Shown here: in pieces, positions 16,475 through 27,200 of the stretch | Layout of the letters: every line of letters begins with the position of its first letter | Numbering within the stretch: position 1 is the first letter of the stretch | Assembly: GCA_029210695.1 (NCBI GenBank) | Contig: JARGFH010000022.1 | Location: forward strand, 1 to 59,390 | Origin: Acidimicrobiia bacterium | GTDB taxonomy: Bacteria; Actinomycetota; Acidimicrobiia; Spongiisociales; JAHEDJ01 | Length of the DNA stretch: 59,390 nt | Direction of reading: 5' to 3' | Program-made: the position numbers and the translations under genes | The notes under the pieces: generated by a model | Seen by the model: only the letters and a program-made list of their open reading frames with translations | Database searches by the model: none | What the model was told of the DNA's origin: nothing

Positions 16475-18965
16475 TCCGCTTCCGGTGCGGGGCGTCACCG
16501 GTCATCTGGTGTGGGGCGCCGATGGGGCCGTGTGGGCGTGCTTCGAGGTGGAATCGTTCCCATATCCGCATCGGTCGGTTCGTGATGCCCGGGAGGTGCG
16601 TGCTCGCACCACCGCCGCTCTCCTCGGTCTCCCGACCCATTCGCTGATCCTGTCGATCGGCCGCAACCTCTCCCGCGATGAGCTTGAACAGCGGATCCGT
16701 GGCGAAGACGCTGCGCCTGGCTGGGCGGGCACGGCGCGTCGCACGGCGAGTCGGCTGGCCTCGGAGTCGGTGTATGAGCGCCGCTGGTTTCTTGCCGTTC
16801 AACTCCCCGACACGAGCGGCAGGCGCCGCATGGTGGATCGGCTCCGGGCGGCGGCATCAGAGCTCGGCTGTGCATTTGGGATACCTCCACAGGTCGTGGG
16901 GCGTGGTCGAGTTGCAGTGGCGATTTCGCAGGCGGGTTCTCTGGCGGATCAGCTGTCACAGCATCTCCGTCTCCGGCCGCTCGACGCCGGCCAGGTGCAC
17001 TGGCTCTACCAGCGAGCGGTGCTGCGGGGCCTCCTCGACCCGCCCCTCCCGAATGACAACAGCGCGGATCATCCGTCGGTGGTCAGGTTGGATCGTGATG
17101 CCGTCTACTTCGAGGGTGGCCGCCGGACCGATCCGGATCGGCTGTCGCATTGGCGGTACCTCACCGTCGAACATCCCGACTACGGGACCGGCTATCAAGC
17201 CTTCTCCTGTCTGGCTGAAATCCCAGCGGCCTGGACGTTCCCGTATGGGTCCGGGGAGTGGCTGTGGCATCTGGACGATCAGCTCCCCTTCCCCCTCGAC
17301 TGGGCCGTCCGCATTGAGAGAATCGACAATCAGGCGGCCCGCCGCCGAGCATTGCGGGCGAAGCGGAACCTGGTCGGCCAACTCGCCGAACCGGGTGGCG
17401 ACCCGGCCGGCCCGGCCACCACCCTCACCGCCGCCACCGATGCGGTCGACGAGCATCGGGCCCGGCTCGAATCGAATCCGGCGCTCCCGGCGCTGCGGGC
17501 GACCACCATCGTCGCCGTCGCCCATCGGAACCTGTCGGAGGTGGAGCGGCGGGTGGCCGTGTTCGAATCCGGGTTCCGGGCGGCCGAGTTCAACTTCTAT
17601 CGGCCCACCGGCGCCCAGCTGGCGTGTTTCACCGCCATGCTCCCCGGAGCACCAGTCTTGCCGGTGGTACGGGAGTACGCCCAGGACCTGTTGCCCGACG
17701 GTCTCGCTTCGGCGATGCCGTTCGCCGGCTCGGGTGTCGGCGACCCCGGCGGCATGCTCCTCGGTTTCTCCCTCGACGGGCTTCTTCCCCGTCCCGTCTT
17801 CCTGGATCCTGCCCATGGCCCCCGAGATCTCAACCGGTCCGGGTCGCTTGCTGCCATCGGTGAACTCGGAGCCGGCAAGAGCTTCCTTGCCAAGACTCTC
17901 GCCTACAACACGGTGGCGATGGGCGGCCAGGTGGTCGCTATCGACCGTACCGAGCAGGGCGAATACGGTCGGCTCGCCGAGGTGATGGGGGGCACCGTCC
18001 ATGTGGTGGAGATCTCGGCCGATGCGGCCGTGGGTCTGGACCCGTTCCGGGTGTTCGACACCGACGAACTGCGACTCCGTTACGGGGTCGGGTTCATCAC
18101 CCTCCTCACCGCCACCCCACCAGGCTCGACCGCCGGCACTCATTGCTACCGGGCCGCCCAACACACCTTGGAACGGGCCGCACAGACCGGTCAACCCGCC
18201 CGACTGCGTGATGTGATCGACGACCTCGAAGCATCCGACGGACCGGGTGGTGAGGTGGCTGACAAGTTGCGGGCCCTCTCCGAGATCTCCTACGGCCGGT
18301 TGGTGTTCGGGGACCCGGGACCGGCTGTCGACCTCGACGGTGACTACGTGTGCTTCCACATCCCCGGTCTGCGCCTCCCCCGCCGCGGGGTGTCGCGGGA
18401 CGATCAGCTCCCTGAGGAACTCCTCGGCCAGGCCATCTTGTACTTGGTCGCCGCCTTCTCCCGCCGGGTACTGTTCCGAGACGTCCGCCGGTTTGCGGCT
18501 CTGCTGTTGGACGAGGCTCACGCCTTGACTGCGAGTGCTCAGGGTCACGGGCTGGTGATGGACCTGATCCGTGACGGCCGCAAGCACTTCGCCGCGGTGT
18601 GGGCGTTCAGCCAACTCGCCACCGACCTCACCGCCGAAAGCGGCACCGAGGACGTCGACACGCTGTTGGGTTACCGGGTCGTGTTCCGCCAGTCCCCCGG
18701 GACCGCTGCCGACGCTCTCCGCTTCCTCGGTTCGGACGGCCGGGACGACAACGTCGAGACGATCGCATCGCTCGGTACCGGCGAGTGTCTCATGCGGGAC
18801 CCCTCTGGGCGTCTTGGGCTGGTCCGCATCGCTGTACCCGACGACCCCGACGTTGCCAACGCCTTTTCCACGACCCCCGGCGCCAGCCGGGTGGCGGTTG
18901 GACCGTGGCCCTCCCTCAGCCACGATCACGATTCGGGGCTCGTCGCCGGCGGGACGGCACCGTGA
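16467..18965 (+). CDS. virB4: VirB4/TcpF-like conjugation ATPase
   Basis: This is an 832-residue hexameric-type ATPase. The N-terminal 400 residues form the membrane/partner-binding part, without transmembrane helices. The ATPase domain has Walker A 'IGELGAGKSFLAKTL' (about 467-481) and Walker B 'FAALLLDEAHAL' (about 678), followed by the VirB4-type 'FSQLATDLTA' sensor region. The length is typical for VirB4/TraC proteins. It powers assembly and function of the transfer channel with the VirD4 protein. It overlaps the next gene by 4 nt. Confidence 0.9.
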   Translation: MGNPLPVRGVTGHLVWGADGAVWACFEVESFPYPHRSVRDAREVRARTTAALLGLPTHSLILSIGRNLSRDELEQRIRGEDAAPGWAGTARRTASRLASESVYERRWFLAVQLPDTSGRRRMVDRLRAAASELGCAFGIPPQVVGRGRVAVAISQAGSLADQLSQHLRLRPLDAGQVHWLYQRAVLRGLLDPPLPNDNSADHPSVVRLDRDAVYFEGGRRTDPDRLSHWRYLTVEHPDYGTGYQAFSCLAEIPAAWTFPYGSGEWLWHLDDQLPFPLDWAVRIERIDNQAARRRALRAKRNLVGQLAEPGGDPAGPATTLTAATDAVDEHRARLESNPALPALRATTIVAVAHRNLSEVERRVAVFESGFRAAEFNFYRPTGAQLACFTAMLPGAPVLPVVREYAQDLLPDGLASAMPFAGSGVGDPGGMLLGFSLDGLLPRPVFLDPAHGPRDLNRSGSLAAIGELGAGKSFLAKTLAYNTVAMGGQVVAIDRTEQGEYGRLAEVMGGTVHVVEISADAAVGLDPFRVFDTDELRLRYGVGFITLLTATPPGSTAGTHCYRAAQHTLERAAQTGQPARLRDVIDDLEASDGPGGEVADKLRALSEISYGRLVFGDPGPAVDLDGDYVCFHIPGLRLPRRGVSRDDQLPEELLGQAILYLVAAFSRRVLFRDVRRFAALLLDEAHALTASAQGHGLVMDLIRDGRKHFAAVWAFSQLATDLTAESGTEDVDTLLGYRVVFRQSPGTAADALRFLGSDGRDDNVETIASLGTGECLMRDPSGRLGLVRIAVPDDPDVANAFSTTPGASRVAVGPWPSLSHDHDSGLVAGGTAP

Positions 18966-20461
18966 GCCATCACCAAGACACGGCGGAGCGCCGTCGCCAG
19001 GCGCCGGCTTTGGACGGGTGGGGGTGGATCGTCGCATGGCTCCTCGCTGTCCTCGCCATCACGGCAGTGGTCTGGGCGCCCCCGGCCCACGCCCAGACCG
19101 GTGAACCTACCCCCGGCGTCGAGTTGGGTGAGGAGTTGTATCCGCCCACCGACTACCCGACCGACGACAGTCAGGGGATTGTCGGGATCGGCCGTTACGA
19201 CATCGGCTGCGACAACGACGGGTTCATCGGCGACATCGGGTGCGTGACGATCGGCACGGCCACCGACCTGGTCTTCTCGATCGCCAAGATGCTGGTCGCC
19301 CTCGCCATCTGGTTGCTTGAGGCCGCCACCGGGTTCGTCATCGAAGGAGCGCTAACCGACGCCGCCACCGCTGTCGCCGACCTGTTGGATGGTCGGGTGC
19401 TGGGGCCGATGCGACTGTCGCACCTGGGACTGGTCGTCTCCGCCCTCTACATGGGTTGGCAGTTCCTGCGGGGAAAGGTCGGTGCCGGGGCCGGGGAGTT
19501 CGCCCTCACCCTGATCGTGTTCGCCGTGCTCGTCCACGTCACTACCGGACCCGGCTTCGGGGGAGCGGTAACTGGCGCGATGCGAACTGCCGGTGGGATC
19601 TCGGCCGAGATTGTCTCGCTCGCCGCCGACACCGACCGAGATGCCAATGTGTCCGATGGGGTGAGCGGGGCGTTGATGGCCGGGTTCGTTCGTGACCCCT
19701 ACGACACCATCAACTGGGGAAAGCCACTCCAAACGAGTTCATGTGCGGACGCCCGCAACCAGGCGTTGGTTTCCGGACCTCACGGCTTCGACGACACCCC
19801 CCGACAGCTGATGCAAGCTGCTGGATGCGACGCTGAGGCCGGGTTCAACGCCGACGCCACGGTCGGGCGCCTCGTCGGAGCTTTGCTCTACCTGGTCGTC
19901 GCTGCAGCGGCCCTCGCCCTGTTCGTGGTCACCGCCTTCACCCTGGTGGTCGCTAAGGGCCTGGCCCTGTTCCTGATCGCCCTCCTCCCCGTCGCTCTCT
20001 ACGCCGGGCTGTTCCCCGGTGCGGGGCGCAGCCTCCTCTGGCATTGGGTGGCCGCCCTCGTGCGGGTGGTTGCTCTCGTGATCGTGATGGGTGTCTTCCT
20101 CGCCCTGCTAATCACCGGCCTCAATGGGCTCCTCGGCGTGGCGGGCGGCATGTGGACACGGTTCCTGCTGGTGATCTTCTTCATGGCCGTGATGACGATC
20201 GGCCGCCGTCAACTCCTCGACATCGCCTCCCGGTTCGCCGATTCCACGCTCGGTCGCCTCGAAGGCGGCCAGGTCGGAGGCTCCCACGGGGCGGCCTGGA
20301 TTCGCCCCTACCAGGCGGGAGGGCTCACCGGACTCGGCGTCACCCACACCGTCCGCGAGGCCACGACCGACCTTCCCGCCTTGCCCCGCAAGAAACCCCA
20401 AGCGGTGCCCGCCCTGACGGCGGCAGCCTGGCAGCAGGTTCCGCGGAGGACCTCGGCGTGA
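18962..20461 (+). CDS. VirB6/TrbL-like polytopic channel protein with signal sequence
   Basis: This is a 499-residue integral membrane protein. A signal peptide ends near 'WAPPAHAQ'. A polar, Asp/Cys-containing extracellular stretch follows, then about six to seven membrane helices between 100 and 430 ('LIALLPVALYAGLF' and 'VVALVIVMGVFLALLITG' among them), and a soluble C-terminal tail. This is the usual VirB6/TrbL position between VirB4 and a cell-wall hydrolase. The GTG at 18962 overlaps the VirB4 stop by 4 nt; the longer frame upstream is an artefact inside virB4. Confidence 0.75.
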   Translation: MSHHQDTAERRRQAPALDGWGWIVAWLLAVLAITAVVWAPPAHAQTGEPTPGVELGEELYPPTDYPTDDSQGIVGIGRYDIGCDNDGFIGDIGCVTIGTATDLVFSIAKMLVALAIWLLEAATGFVIEGALTDAATAVADLLDGRVLGPMRLSHLGLVVSALYMGWQFLRGKVGAGAGEFALTLIVFAVLVHVTTGPGFGGAVTGAMRTAGGISAEIVSLAADTDRDANVSDGVSGALMAGFVRDPYDTINWGKPLQTSSCADARNQALVSGPHGFDDTPRQLMQAAGCDAEAGFNADATVGRLVGALLYLVVAAAALALFVVTAFTLVVAKGLALFLIALLPVALYAGLFPGAGRSLLWHWVAALVRVVALVIVMGVFLALLITGLNGLLGVAGGMWTRFLLVIFFMAVMTIGRRQLLDIASRFADSTLGRLEGGQVGGSHGAAWIRPYQAGGLTGLGVTHTVREATTDLPALPRKKPQAVPALTAAAWQQVPRRTSA

Positions 20462-21648
20462 GCTGGCATCTCGTCGCCCGCGCCGCCGCCCATGTCGCCA
20501 AGAAGAAGCTCGCCGAGCAGAGAAGCGGTTCGGTGCTCTGGCGGGTCGTCGTCACCGTCGGGATGGTGACCGCACCACTCGGCCTCGTCCTCCTCATTGT
20601 GATGCTTGGGGTCGCGGCGGTGGTCGCCCACAGCCCTGCGGCCGCCGCTAGCGGAGCGCTCGGCATCCCGCCGGTGGTGTTCTCCGCCTACGTCGCCGCC
20701 GAAACAAACGCACCGAGCATCGCCGCCGGCTGTGTGGTGGATTGGCCGATCATCGCCGGCATCTGGGTGGTCGAATCCGGCCACGCCACCACTGGTGGAC
20801 GTAGCGTCGGCTCCGACGGGCAAGTGACCCCGCCCCTCTATGGGATCACCCTTGACGGCTCACAGCCCGGCACCGCCATCGTCCCCGACTCCGACGGTGG
20901 CCTCCTCGACGGCGACCCGATTTGGGACCGGGCGGTCGGGCCTGCACAATTCCTCCCCGGATCGTGGCGTGCCTTCGGACAGGACGCCAACAAGGACGGC
21001 ACGGCCGACCCGCAGAACGTGTTCGACGCCGCCCTCGGCTCCGTCGCCCACCTCTGTCTCACCGCGCCCGGCGACTACACCAACCCCACCGACCTCGAAG
21101 CGGCGATACACGGCTACAACAACTCGGCCGAGTACGTCGCCACCGTCTCCGGGTGGATCGACTATTACCGGTCGTTCCAGTTCGCCCAAGGTGCCATCAC
21201 CGCCGACGGGCTATACGCCTTCCCCCTCCCAGTCGAATCGGTCACGGTCGACCAGATACGCAGGAGTCACCACGACTACCCCGCCTCCGACCTCGGCGTA
21301 CCCGAAGGCACCCCCGTCTACGCCGCCCACCCCGGCACCGTCAGCAACGTCTACGAGCCATGCCACACCTGCAAGTGCGGGCGGGGTGTCACCATCACCG
21401 GTCTCGACAACCACCGCTACACCTACTGCCACGGCACCCAAGTCAACGTCGAGCCCGGAGCCGAGGTGACAGCCGGACAGCTGATCATGACGTCGGGCAA
21501 CACCGGCAACTCCGAAGCCCCACACCTCCACTTCCAGATCCGCAACCCCGACGGTGCCCTGCTCTGCCCTCAACAGCCGCTCGAGGCCTGGTGGAACGGG
21601 ATCGGGCTCAACCCCGCCACCGCACCCACCAGCGGCTGCACGCACTGA
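20458..21648 (+). CDS. Bifunctional cell-wall hydrolase: lytic transglycosylase plus M23 endopeptidase
   Basis: This 396-residue protein has a membrane anchor at about 25-60 ('APLGLVLLIVMLGVAAVVA'). A lysozyme-like transglycosylase domain follows at about 80-245 (catalytic-type Glu in 'GIWVVESGHATTGG', 'GPAQFLPGSWRAFG', 'GSVAHLCL'). A LytM/M23 metallopeptidase makes up the C-terminal 150 residues, with His/Asp in 'HHDYPASDLGVPEG' and 'HLHFQI'. It opens peptidoglycan locally for the transfer channel. The GTG at 20458 overlaps the previous stop. Fusion of both activities is usual in Gram-positive ICEs. Confidence 0.88.
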   Translation: MSWHLVARAAAHVAKKKLAEQRSGSVLWRVVVTVGMVTAPLGLVLLIVMLGVAAVVAHSPAAAASGALGIPPVVFSAYVAAETNAPSIAAGCVVDWPIIAGIWVVESGHATTGGRSVGSDGQVTPPLYGITLDGSQPGTAIVPDSDGGLLDGDPIWDRAVGPAQFLPGSWRAFGQDANKDGTADPQNVFDAALGSVAHLCLTAPGDYTNPTDLEAAIHGYNNSAEYVATVSGWIDYYRSFQFAQGAITADGLYAFPLPVESVTVDQIRRSHHDYPASDLGVPEGTPVYAAHPGTVSNVYEPCHTCKCGRGVTITGLDNHRYTYCHGTQVNVEPGAEVTAGQLIMTSGNTGNSEAPHLHFQIRNPDGALLCPQQPLEAWWNGIGLNPATAPTSGCTH

Positions 21649-21661
21649 AAGGAACAACCAC

Positions 21662-21979
21662 ATGCCACCCGTCCAACCTCAGCCGGTCGACCCGACCGAA
21701 ATTCTTAACAAGCGGCGGATTGGAGCAGCCTTCGCCGCCCTGACCAACTCCGACGATTGCCACTCCGATGTTTCCCTCCAACTCGACGAAGAAGAGCGAA
21801 GGAGCATCGCCCACGTCCTCAACGACAACTCACATCCCCTCGGTGGGTTCGCCCAGACAGTCCTCGACCAATGGGACCAACTCGATGCCGACGATCGAGT
21901 AGCGGGACTCCTCCTCTTCGCCGAGATCGTCAACCGGCCACACCGGCAACGAACCGTCGCGCAGGGGATGGAAAGGTGA
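21662..21979 (+). CDS. Small hypothetical protein of the transfer operon
   Basis: This is a 105-residue acidic soluble protein starting at ATG 21662 (AAAGGAAC ribosome site). It has two amphipathic helical stretches ('TEILNKRRIGAAFAAL', 'DRVAGLLLFAEIVNR') and no recognised domain. It is cotranscribed with the hydrolase and overlaps the next gene by 4 nt. Confidence 0.6.
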   Translation: MPPVQPQPVDPTEILNKRRIGAAFAALTNSDDCHSDVSLQLDEEERRSIAHVLNDNSHPLGGFAQTVLDQWDQLDADDRVAGLLLFAEIVNRPHRQRTVAQGMER

Positions 21980-22434
21980 CCGACGCATGTGTGAGCTGCG
22001 ACTCCGAAACTAGCCTCACCACGCAGGGGTTGTGTGAGTCGTGCCGTGACGACCTGCGGTTCGTCGTCCGGCCCGCCGCACACCGCGAGGCCTACCGGCG
22101 CAGAGTCGCCGCCGAAGCCGGTCTCCGGGCCGAGATGGAACGACTCGGGGTGGTCATCATCACCAGCGTCCCCGACGACAACAGCCTGTGGATCTGCGAC
22201 CTGTGCAACAGCCGGATCCCCGTCGACGGTGACTACACCCTCATCCCACTGCTCGGCAGCCACGCCCTCTGCACTCCGTGTGCCACCACCATCCCCTACT
22301 GGCCCGACGGATGGACCCAACCCACCCCGCGAGCCTGCCGGTGTGGTGCCTGCCAAGCCCCACTCCTGCGCACCCTCATCACCGAACCCAACCATCGACA
22401 CCGGACGGCACGGCAACGGGGCATCGAACGATGA
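21976..22434 (+). CDS. Zinc-finger-rich protein of the transfer operon
   Basis: This is a 152-residue protein with four cysteine pairs: 'CVSCDS', 'CESC', 'CDLC' (with a later 'CTPC') and 'CRCGACQ'. This gives two or three treble-clef or ribbon-like zinc sites around a helical middle. No family was recognised. GTG 21976 is after a GGAAAGG site and overlaps the previous gene by 4 nt. Its position just before the coupling protein suggests an accessory DNA- or relaxosome-binding role; that is inference. Confidence 0.65.
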   Translation: MTDACVSCDSETSLTTQGLCESCRDDLRFVVRPAAHREAYRRRVAAEAGLRAEMERLGVVIITSVPDDNSLWICDLCNSRIPVDGDYTLIPLLGSHALCTPCATTIPYWPDGWTQPTPRACRCGACQAPLLRTLITEPNHRHRTARQRGIER

Positions 22435-24101
22435 CCCACCCGGCAGCGAACAGTCCTGACGGTGAGAAGGTCCTCACCATCGTCACCGGCGCCCTGGTGG
22501 CCGCCTGCCTGATGGTGTGGGCCGCCGGCCAGGTCGCCGCCCGCCTCTGGACCGGCACCTGGCCGCAAGTTCCCCTCTCCGAGAGCCCACTGATCCTCTG
22601 GAAACTCGTCGCCAGTCCGGCCATTCCTAGCGAAGCTTGGCCACCTGCGGCTGCACACGTTCTCCCGGGGCCCCTCCCCTACTACGGCACGCTCATCTTC
22701 CTCGTGGCGGTTCTGATTGCCGTCGGTGCGATCGGCTACCGCTGGCACGACCGGCATCGGAACTCGTCAGATGGCGAGTCAGCCCGATGGGCCAAACCCC
22801 GAGACCTCAAACCCCTCCTCGTCCGCCGCCCCCACCCGGGACGTCTCACACTCGGCACCGTCCAGCGAAGACTCATCGCCACCGAAGCCCAACACTCCGT
22901 CGCCGTCATCGGCCCGGCCGGCACCGGAAAGACCACCGGATTCGCCATCCCCGCCCTCCTCGAATGGGACGGACCCGTCATCGCCACCTCCGTCAAAGGC
23001 GACCTCCTCGAACACACCATCAACCACCGCCGCACGATCGGCGACACCTACGTCTTCGACCCCGTCGGCTCCACCGCCGAACCCTCCGCCGGATGGTCAC
23101 CACTGCACAGCGCATCAGACTGGCAGGGGGCTCTCCGTATGGCCGCCTGGCTCGCCTCCACCGCCCGAGCAGGAGAACGAGGCGGACTCCAAGACTCCGA
23201 CTTCTGGTACGCCGTCGCCCAAAAACTCCTTGCCCCGCTCCTGTTTGCCGCCGCCCAATCCGGAGCGGCCATGACCGACGTCATGCGTTGGGTCGACCTT
23301 CAAGACGAAGAAGAACCCCTCCGCGCCCTCCAACAAGCCCAGGAGCTCGATGCTATCCAAGCGTTCGCCGCTTCCATCGGTCGAGAAGACCGCACCCGCT
23401 CCTCGGCGTACACAACCGCCGAAACCGTTCTCGCCGCCTTCGCCGACCCCGGCGTGCTCGCGACCACCACCCGCCAGCCAGCCATCGACCCCGACCGGCT
23501 CCTCGACGGCGGCAACCACACCCTCTACATCTGCGGACCCCTCCACGAGCAAGCCCGACTCCGCCCCCTCTTCACCGCACTCATCGAACAGACCGTCGCC
23601 CGCATCTACGACCGGGCCAACCGACCAGCCGACCGGCCCACCAAGCCACTCCTTCTTGTGATCGACGAAGCCGCCAACATCGCCCCCCTCCCCGACCTCG
23701 CCCAAATCGCCTCCACCGCCCGCGGCGTTGGCATCCAACTAGTCACGGTCTGGCAGGACTTCGCCCAGATCCAGGCCCGCTACGGCACCTTCGCCCAGAC
23801 CGTCATCAACAACCACCGCGCCAAAGTCGTCCTCGCCGGCGTATCCGACACGCCCACCCTCGACTACTTCAGCCGCCTCATCGGCGACGAGGCCGCAGTC
23901 GAAGAGACCCGAAGCCGCAGCCCCGACGGACGAGAAAGCATCACCAAGTCGGTCCGCCACCGACCCCTCGCCCCCGCGTCCGAACTCCGACGTGCAGACA
24001 CCGGAACCGGAGTCCTCGTCTACGGCAACTTCCACCCCGTGCGAGTCAGGCTCAGGCCGTGGTACGAGGATCGAGCGCTGCGGTCACAAGCATTCTCATA
24101 G
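22431..24101 (+). CDS. virD4: VirD4/TraG-type coupling protein
   Basis: This is a 556-residue inner-membrane ATPase. Two N-terminal helices ('VLTIVTGALVAACLMVWAAG' and 'LIFLVAVLIAVGAIGY') are followed by a RecA-like domain with Walker A 'GPAGTGKTTG' (about 166-175) and Walker B 'LLLVIDEAANIAPL' (about 406). The 'STARGVGIQLVTVWQDFAQI' sensor region is characteristic of VirD4. It delivers the relaxase-DNA complex to the channel. ATG 22431 overlaps the previous gene. It ends the transfer operon; 171 nt without a gene follow. Confidence 0.92.
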   Translation: MTHPAANSPDGEKVLTIVTGALVAACLMVWAAGQVAARLWTGTWPQVPLSESPLILWKLVASPAIPSEAWPPAAAHVLPGPLPYYGTLIFLVAVLIAVGAIGYRWHDRHRNSSDGESARWAKPRDLKPLLVRRPHPGRLTLGTVQRRLIATEAQHSVAVIGPAGTGKTTGFAIPALLEWDGPVIATSVKGDLLEHTINHRRTIGDTYVFDPVGSTAEPSAGWSPLHSASDWQGALRMAAWLASTARAGERGGLQDSDFWYAVAQKLLAPLLFAAAQSGAAMTDVMRWVDLQDEEEPLRALQQAQELDAIQAFAASIGREDRTRSSAYTTAETVLAAFADPGVLATTTRQPAIDPDRLLDGGNHTLYICGPLHEQARLRPLFTALIEQTVARIYDRANRPADRPTKPLLLVIDEAANIAPLPDLAQIASTARGVGIQLVTVWQDFAQIQARYGTFAQTVINNHRAKVVLAGVSDTPTLDYFSRLIGDEAAVEETRSRSPDGRESITKSVRHRPLAPASELRRADTGTGVLVYGNFHPVRVRLRPWYEDRALRSQAFS

Positions 24102-24272
24102 CGGGATGCACGGTCCGATGAACGACGGCTCGAGGCGTGCCACCGCGGCCCGCGAAATGGCATCGAGTAGTACCCCGTCCGGTACAAGTTCGGTAGAAGC
24201 CGGCCAGGAATCGTGGCCCAGCGACACTAAGGTTCGTTGCGATGGCACGTCACAGGCTCAAGCGTCGATCGT

Positions 24273-27200
24273 ATGCGTAATACTGGCAGTTTCCTGATCG
24301 ATCAGCCGGGGCCTATCCCCTGGCAGCTCCCCGAAGTAGGCCGCGGATCATTCCAAGCGTGCGACCTGTTCCTTGGCAAAGGCGCCCACCCGCTCGAAGT
24401 CGCCGTGGCCACCGCGCCCACCCGCCCCAATGTGAGCGATGTCCGTCAACTCTGGAAACGTCGCAAGGACAACCGCGCCGCTCCCCTGCTGCTGATCGTC
24501 CTCTATCAAGGGGCGCACGGGCTGCGAGCCGCGATGTGTGGGCCGACCGGTGACAACCCACCGGTCCAGGACGACCGGGATCCAGGCCAGGCAGAACGGA
24601 TCGCGACGTCGGCCCTAGCCGAGCCAAACCGTAACGCTGCGATCCGGTTCCTGCACGAAGTCCTTCCCGAATCGGACTCGGATCTGGCGGGTATCCGCAA
24701 CGCTGGGATGTTCGCCACCCACCAACTGAAGGATGGGGTACCGACCCGCCCCGACTGGGCAGCGATGACCAAGACCGGTCAGACGGCTTTGAATAAACGA
24801 GGTCAGGACCTGATCCGGTCGCTCGGGTTCATCATCGACCAATTGGGCGCTGCTACGTCGGTGTTGCGGTTAGAGGACAACGGCGCCAAGACCGCCGTGG
24901 CGATCTTCCTCGACGAGAACGAAACGCCCGAAGGTGCCGCCCCGCGGTTCGGTGGAACCAGCCCGATCTCTCACGCCCTCGCCCAGGCCGATGCAGAGTC
25001 GCTCCCCTATGTGGTGTTGACCAGGGGCAGCCAGATCCGGGTGTATGCCGCCCGCAAGCACACCGGGGTAGGTCGCAAAGGCCGGGCGGAGACGTTCATC
25101 GAAGCCAACCTGGCGCTCTTACCCGATGACCTGGCCGGCTACCTGCCGTTGCTGTTCGGCGCCGATGCTCTCCGCCCCGAGGGGAGTTTCGAGCAGATCC
25201 TCGAGGAGTCCCAACGGTTTGCCTCAGGGCTTGGGGAGCGGCTTCGGGACCGCGTCTACAACCAGGTGGTGCCGCATTTGGCCCGCGTGGTAGCTGCCCA
25301 CCACAAGGCCAATGGCTCGACTGTCACCGAGCAGGATCTCGCCGACCTGTACGAACTGGCAATGGTGATCCTGTTCCGGCTGCTGTTCGTTGCCTACGCA
25401 GAGGACAAGGACCTGCTCCCTTACCGGTCGAATGGGCTGTACCAGCGCAACGCCCTCAAGACCCTGGCTGCCGGTCTGGCGGACCGGGTCAACCAGGATC
25501 ACACCGACTTCGACCCCGCCGCCACCGACATGGGGGACCAGATCCGCAGCCTCTCCAAAGCGGTCGATCAGGGCAATCGGGACTGGGCGGTCCCCGCCTA
25601 CAACGGGGGGATGTTCTCCTCCGACCCAGATATCAGCCAGGTTGGTGCTCGTCTCGCCGAGTTGAGCCTCACGAACGCCGAGATCGGCCCGGCTTTGCTC
25701 GCCCTTTTAGTGGACCGTACGGACGAGGACGTGCACGGACCGGTCGACTTCCGGTCGCTTTCGGTCCGGGAGTTCGGAACCATCTATGAAGGTCTGCTGG
25801 AGTCCAACCTCTCCGTAGCGCCGTCCAACCTGACGGTGGCGAGTGATGGCGCGTATGTACCTGCCGGGGACCGTGACGAAGTGGTGGTTGTTGAGGGAGA
25901 AATCTACCTGCACAACCGATCTGGCGCCCGCAAGGCCACCGGAAGCTACTTCACCAAACCCTTCGCCGTTGAGCATCTCCTCGAGCACGCCCTAGAGCCT
26001 GCCCTCGACGATCATCTCAAGCGACTGCGTGAACTCACTGACGCCGGTGAGGAGCATAAGGCCGCCGACGCCTTCTTCGATTTCCGCTGCGCCGACATCG
26101 CTATGGGTTCCGGGCACTTCCTGGTTGCAGCCGTCGACCACATCGAAGCACGTCTCTCCTCGTTCCTCGCCGAACATCCGATCCCGGGAGTGGTCAATGA
26201 ACTCGAGCGCATCCGGGCCGCCGCCTTCGAGAACCTTGGTCCTGACCTGGCCGACGCCTACGAGATTGAACAGGCCAGCCTGCTTAGACGTCAGGTGGCC
26301 CGACGGTGCATCTACGGGGTGGACCTCAATCTGATCGCCGTCGAGTTGGCTCGGTTGGGAATGTGGATCCACACGTTCGTGCCAGGGCTGCCACTTAGTT
26401 TCTTGGATCACAACCTCGTGCAGGGGAACAGCCTCACCGGGATCGGCACGATCGACGAGGCGCTCGACATCCTCGTCCCGGAAACGGGCAGGACCGGAAC
26501 ACCCTCCCTGTTACGCAGCCAGATCGAAGGGTGGCTAGAGCGTGCAGAGGACGCCCTAAGTCGGCTGGGGCGAATCAGCGATGCCACTGCCCGCGAGATA
26601 CGGGATGCCCGAGCAGCGCATGACCAGGCAACGGAGGCTGTGGAACCTGCACGAAAGCTATTCGATTTGCTCATCGCCGTCCGAATCGGTGCCATTCCGA
26701 GATTCGAGGATGTGTCAGATGAAACGCTGGCACATCCGCAGCTGAAGGAGGCCGTGGGCCTAGCCAGCCAACTCGGAGCGCTACATTTCCCGATAGCGTT
26801 TCCGGAGGTATTTTCGCGGGGACGCCCTGGCTTCGACTGCATTGTTGGGAATCCGCCTTGGGAGGAAGTCAAGACGGAGGAACTGGCGTTCTGGAACCTC
26901 CACTTCCCGGGCCTGAAGGGTATGGCGAAGACCCTCCAGAAGAGCCAGATCAGGTTGAACAGGGCACAGCGACCGGATCTGGTAGCCGAATACGAGACTC
27001 AGCTCGCCGAGTCCGACGCTGTGCGCCACGCCCTCCTCGCCGGACCGTATGACGGTATGTCGGAAGGTGATCCGGACCTCTACAAGGCTTTTGCCTGGAG
27101 ATTCTGGCAACTGTCGCACGAGGATGGCTTCGTTGGGGTCGTTCTTCCGAAGAGCATTCTCGCGACGAAGGGCTCAGCACCTTGGCGCAGGACGGTGCTC

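Noticed and set aside
16956-19037. Minus-strand open frame of 693 codons
   Set aside because: It lies opposite virB4 and its product shows no domain; high-GC DNA commonly leaves long antisense frames open.
22637-24121. Plus-strand Arg/Pro/His-rich open frame
   Set aside because: It is an alternative frame of the virD4 gene with extreme composition; the VirD4 frame has all motifs.
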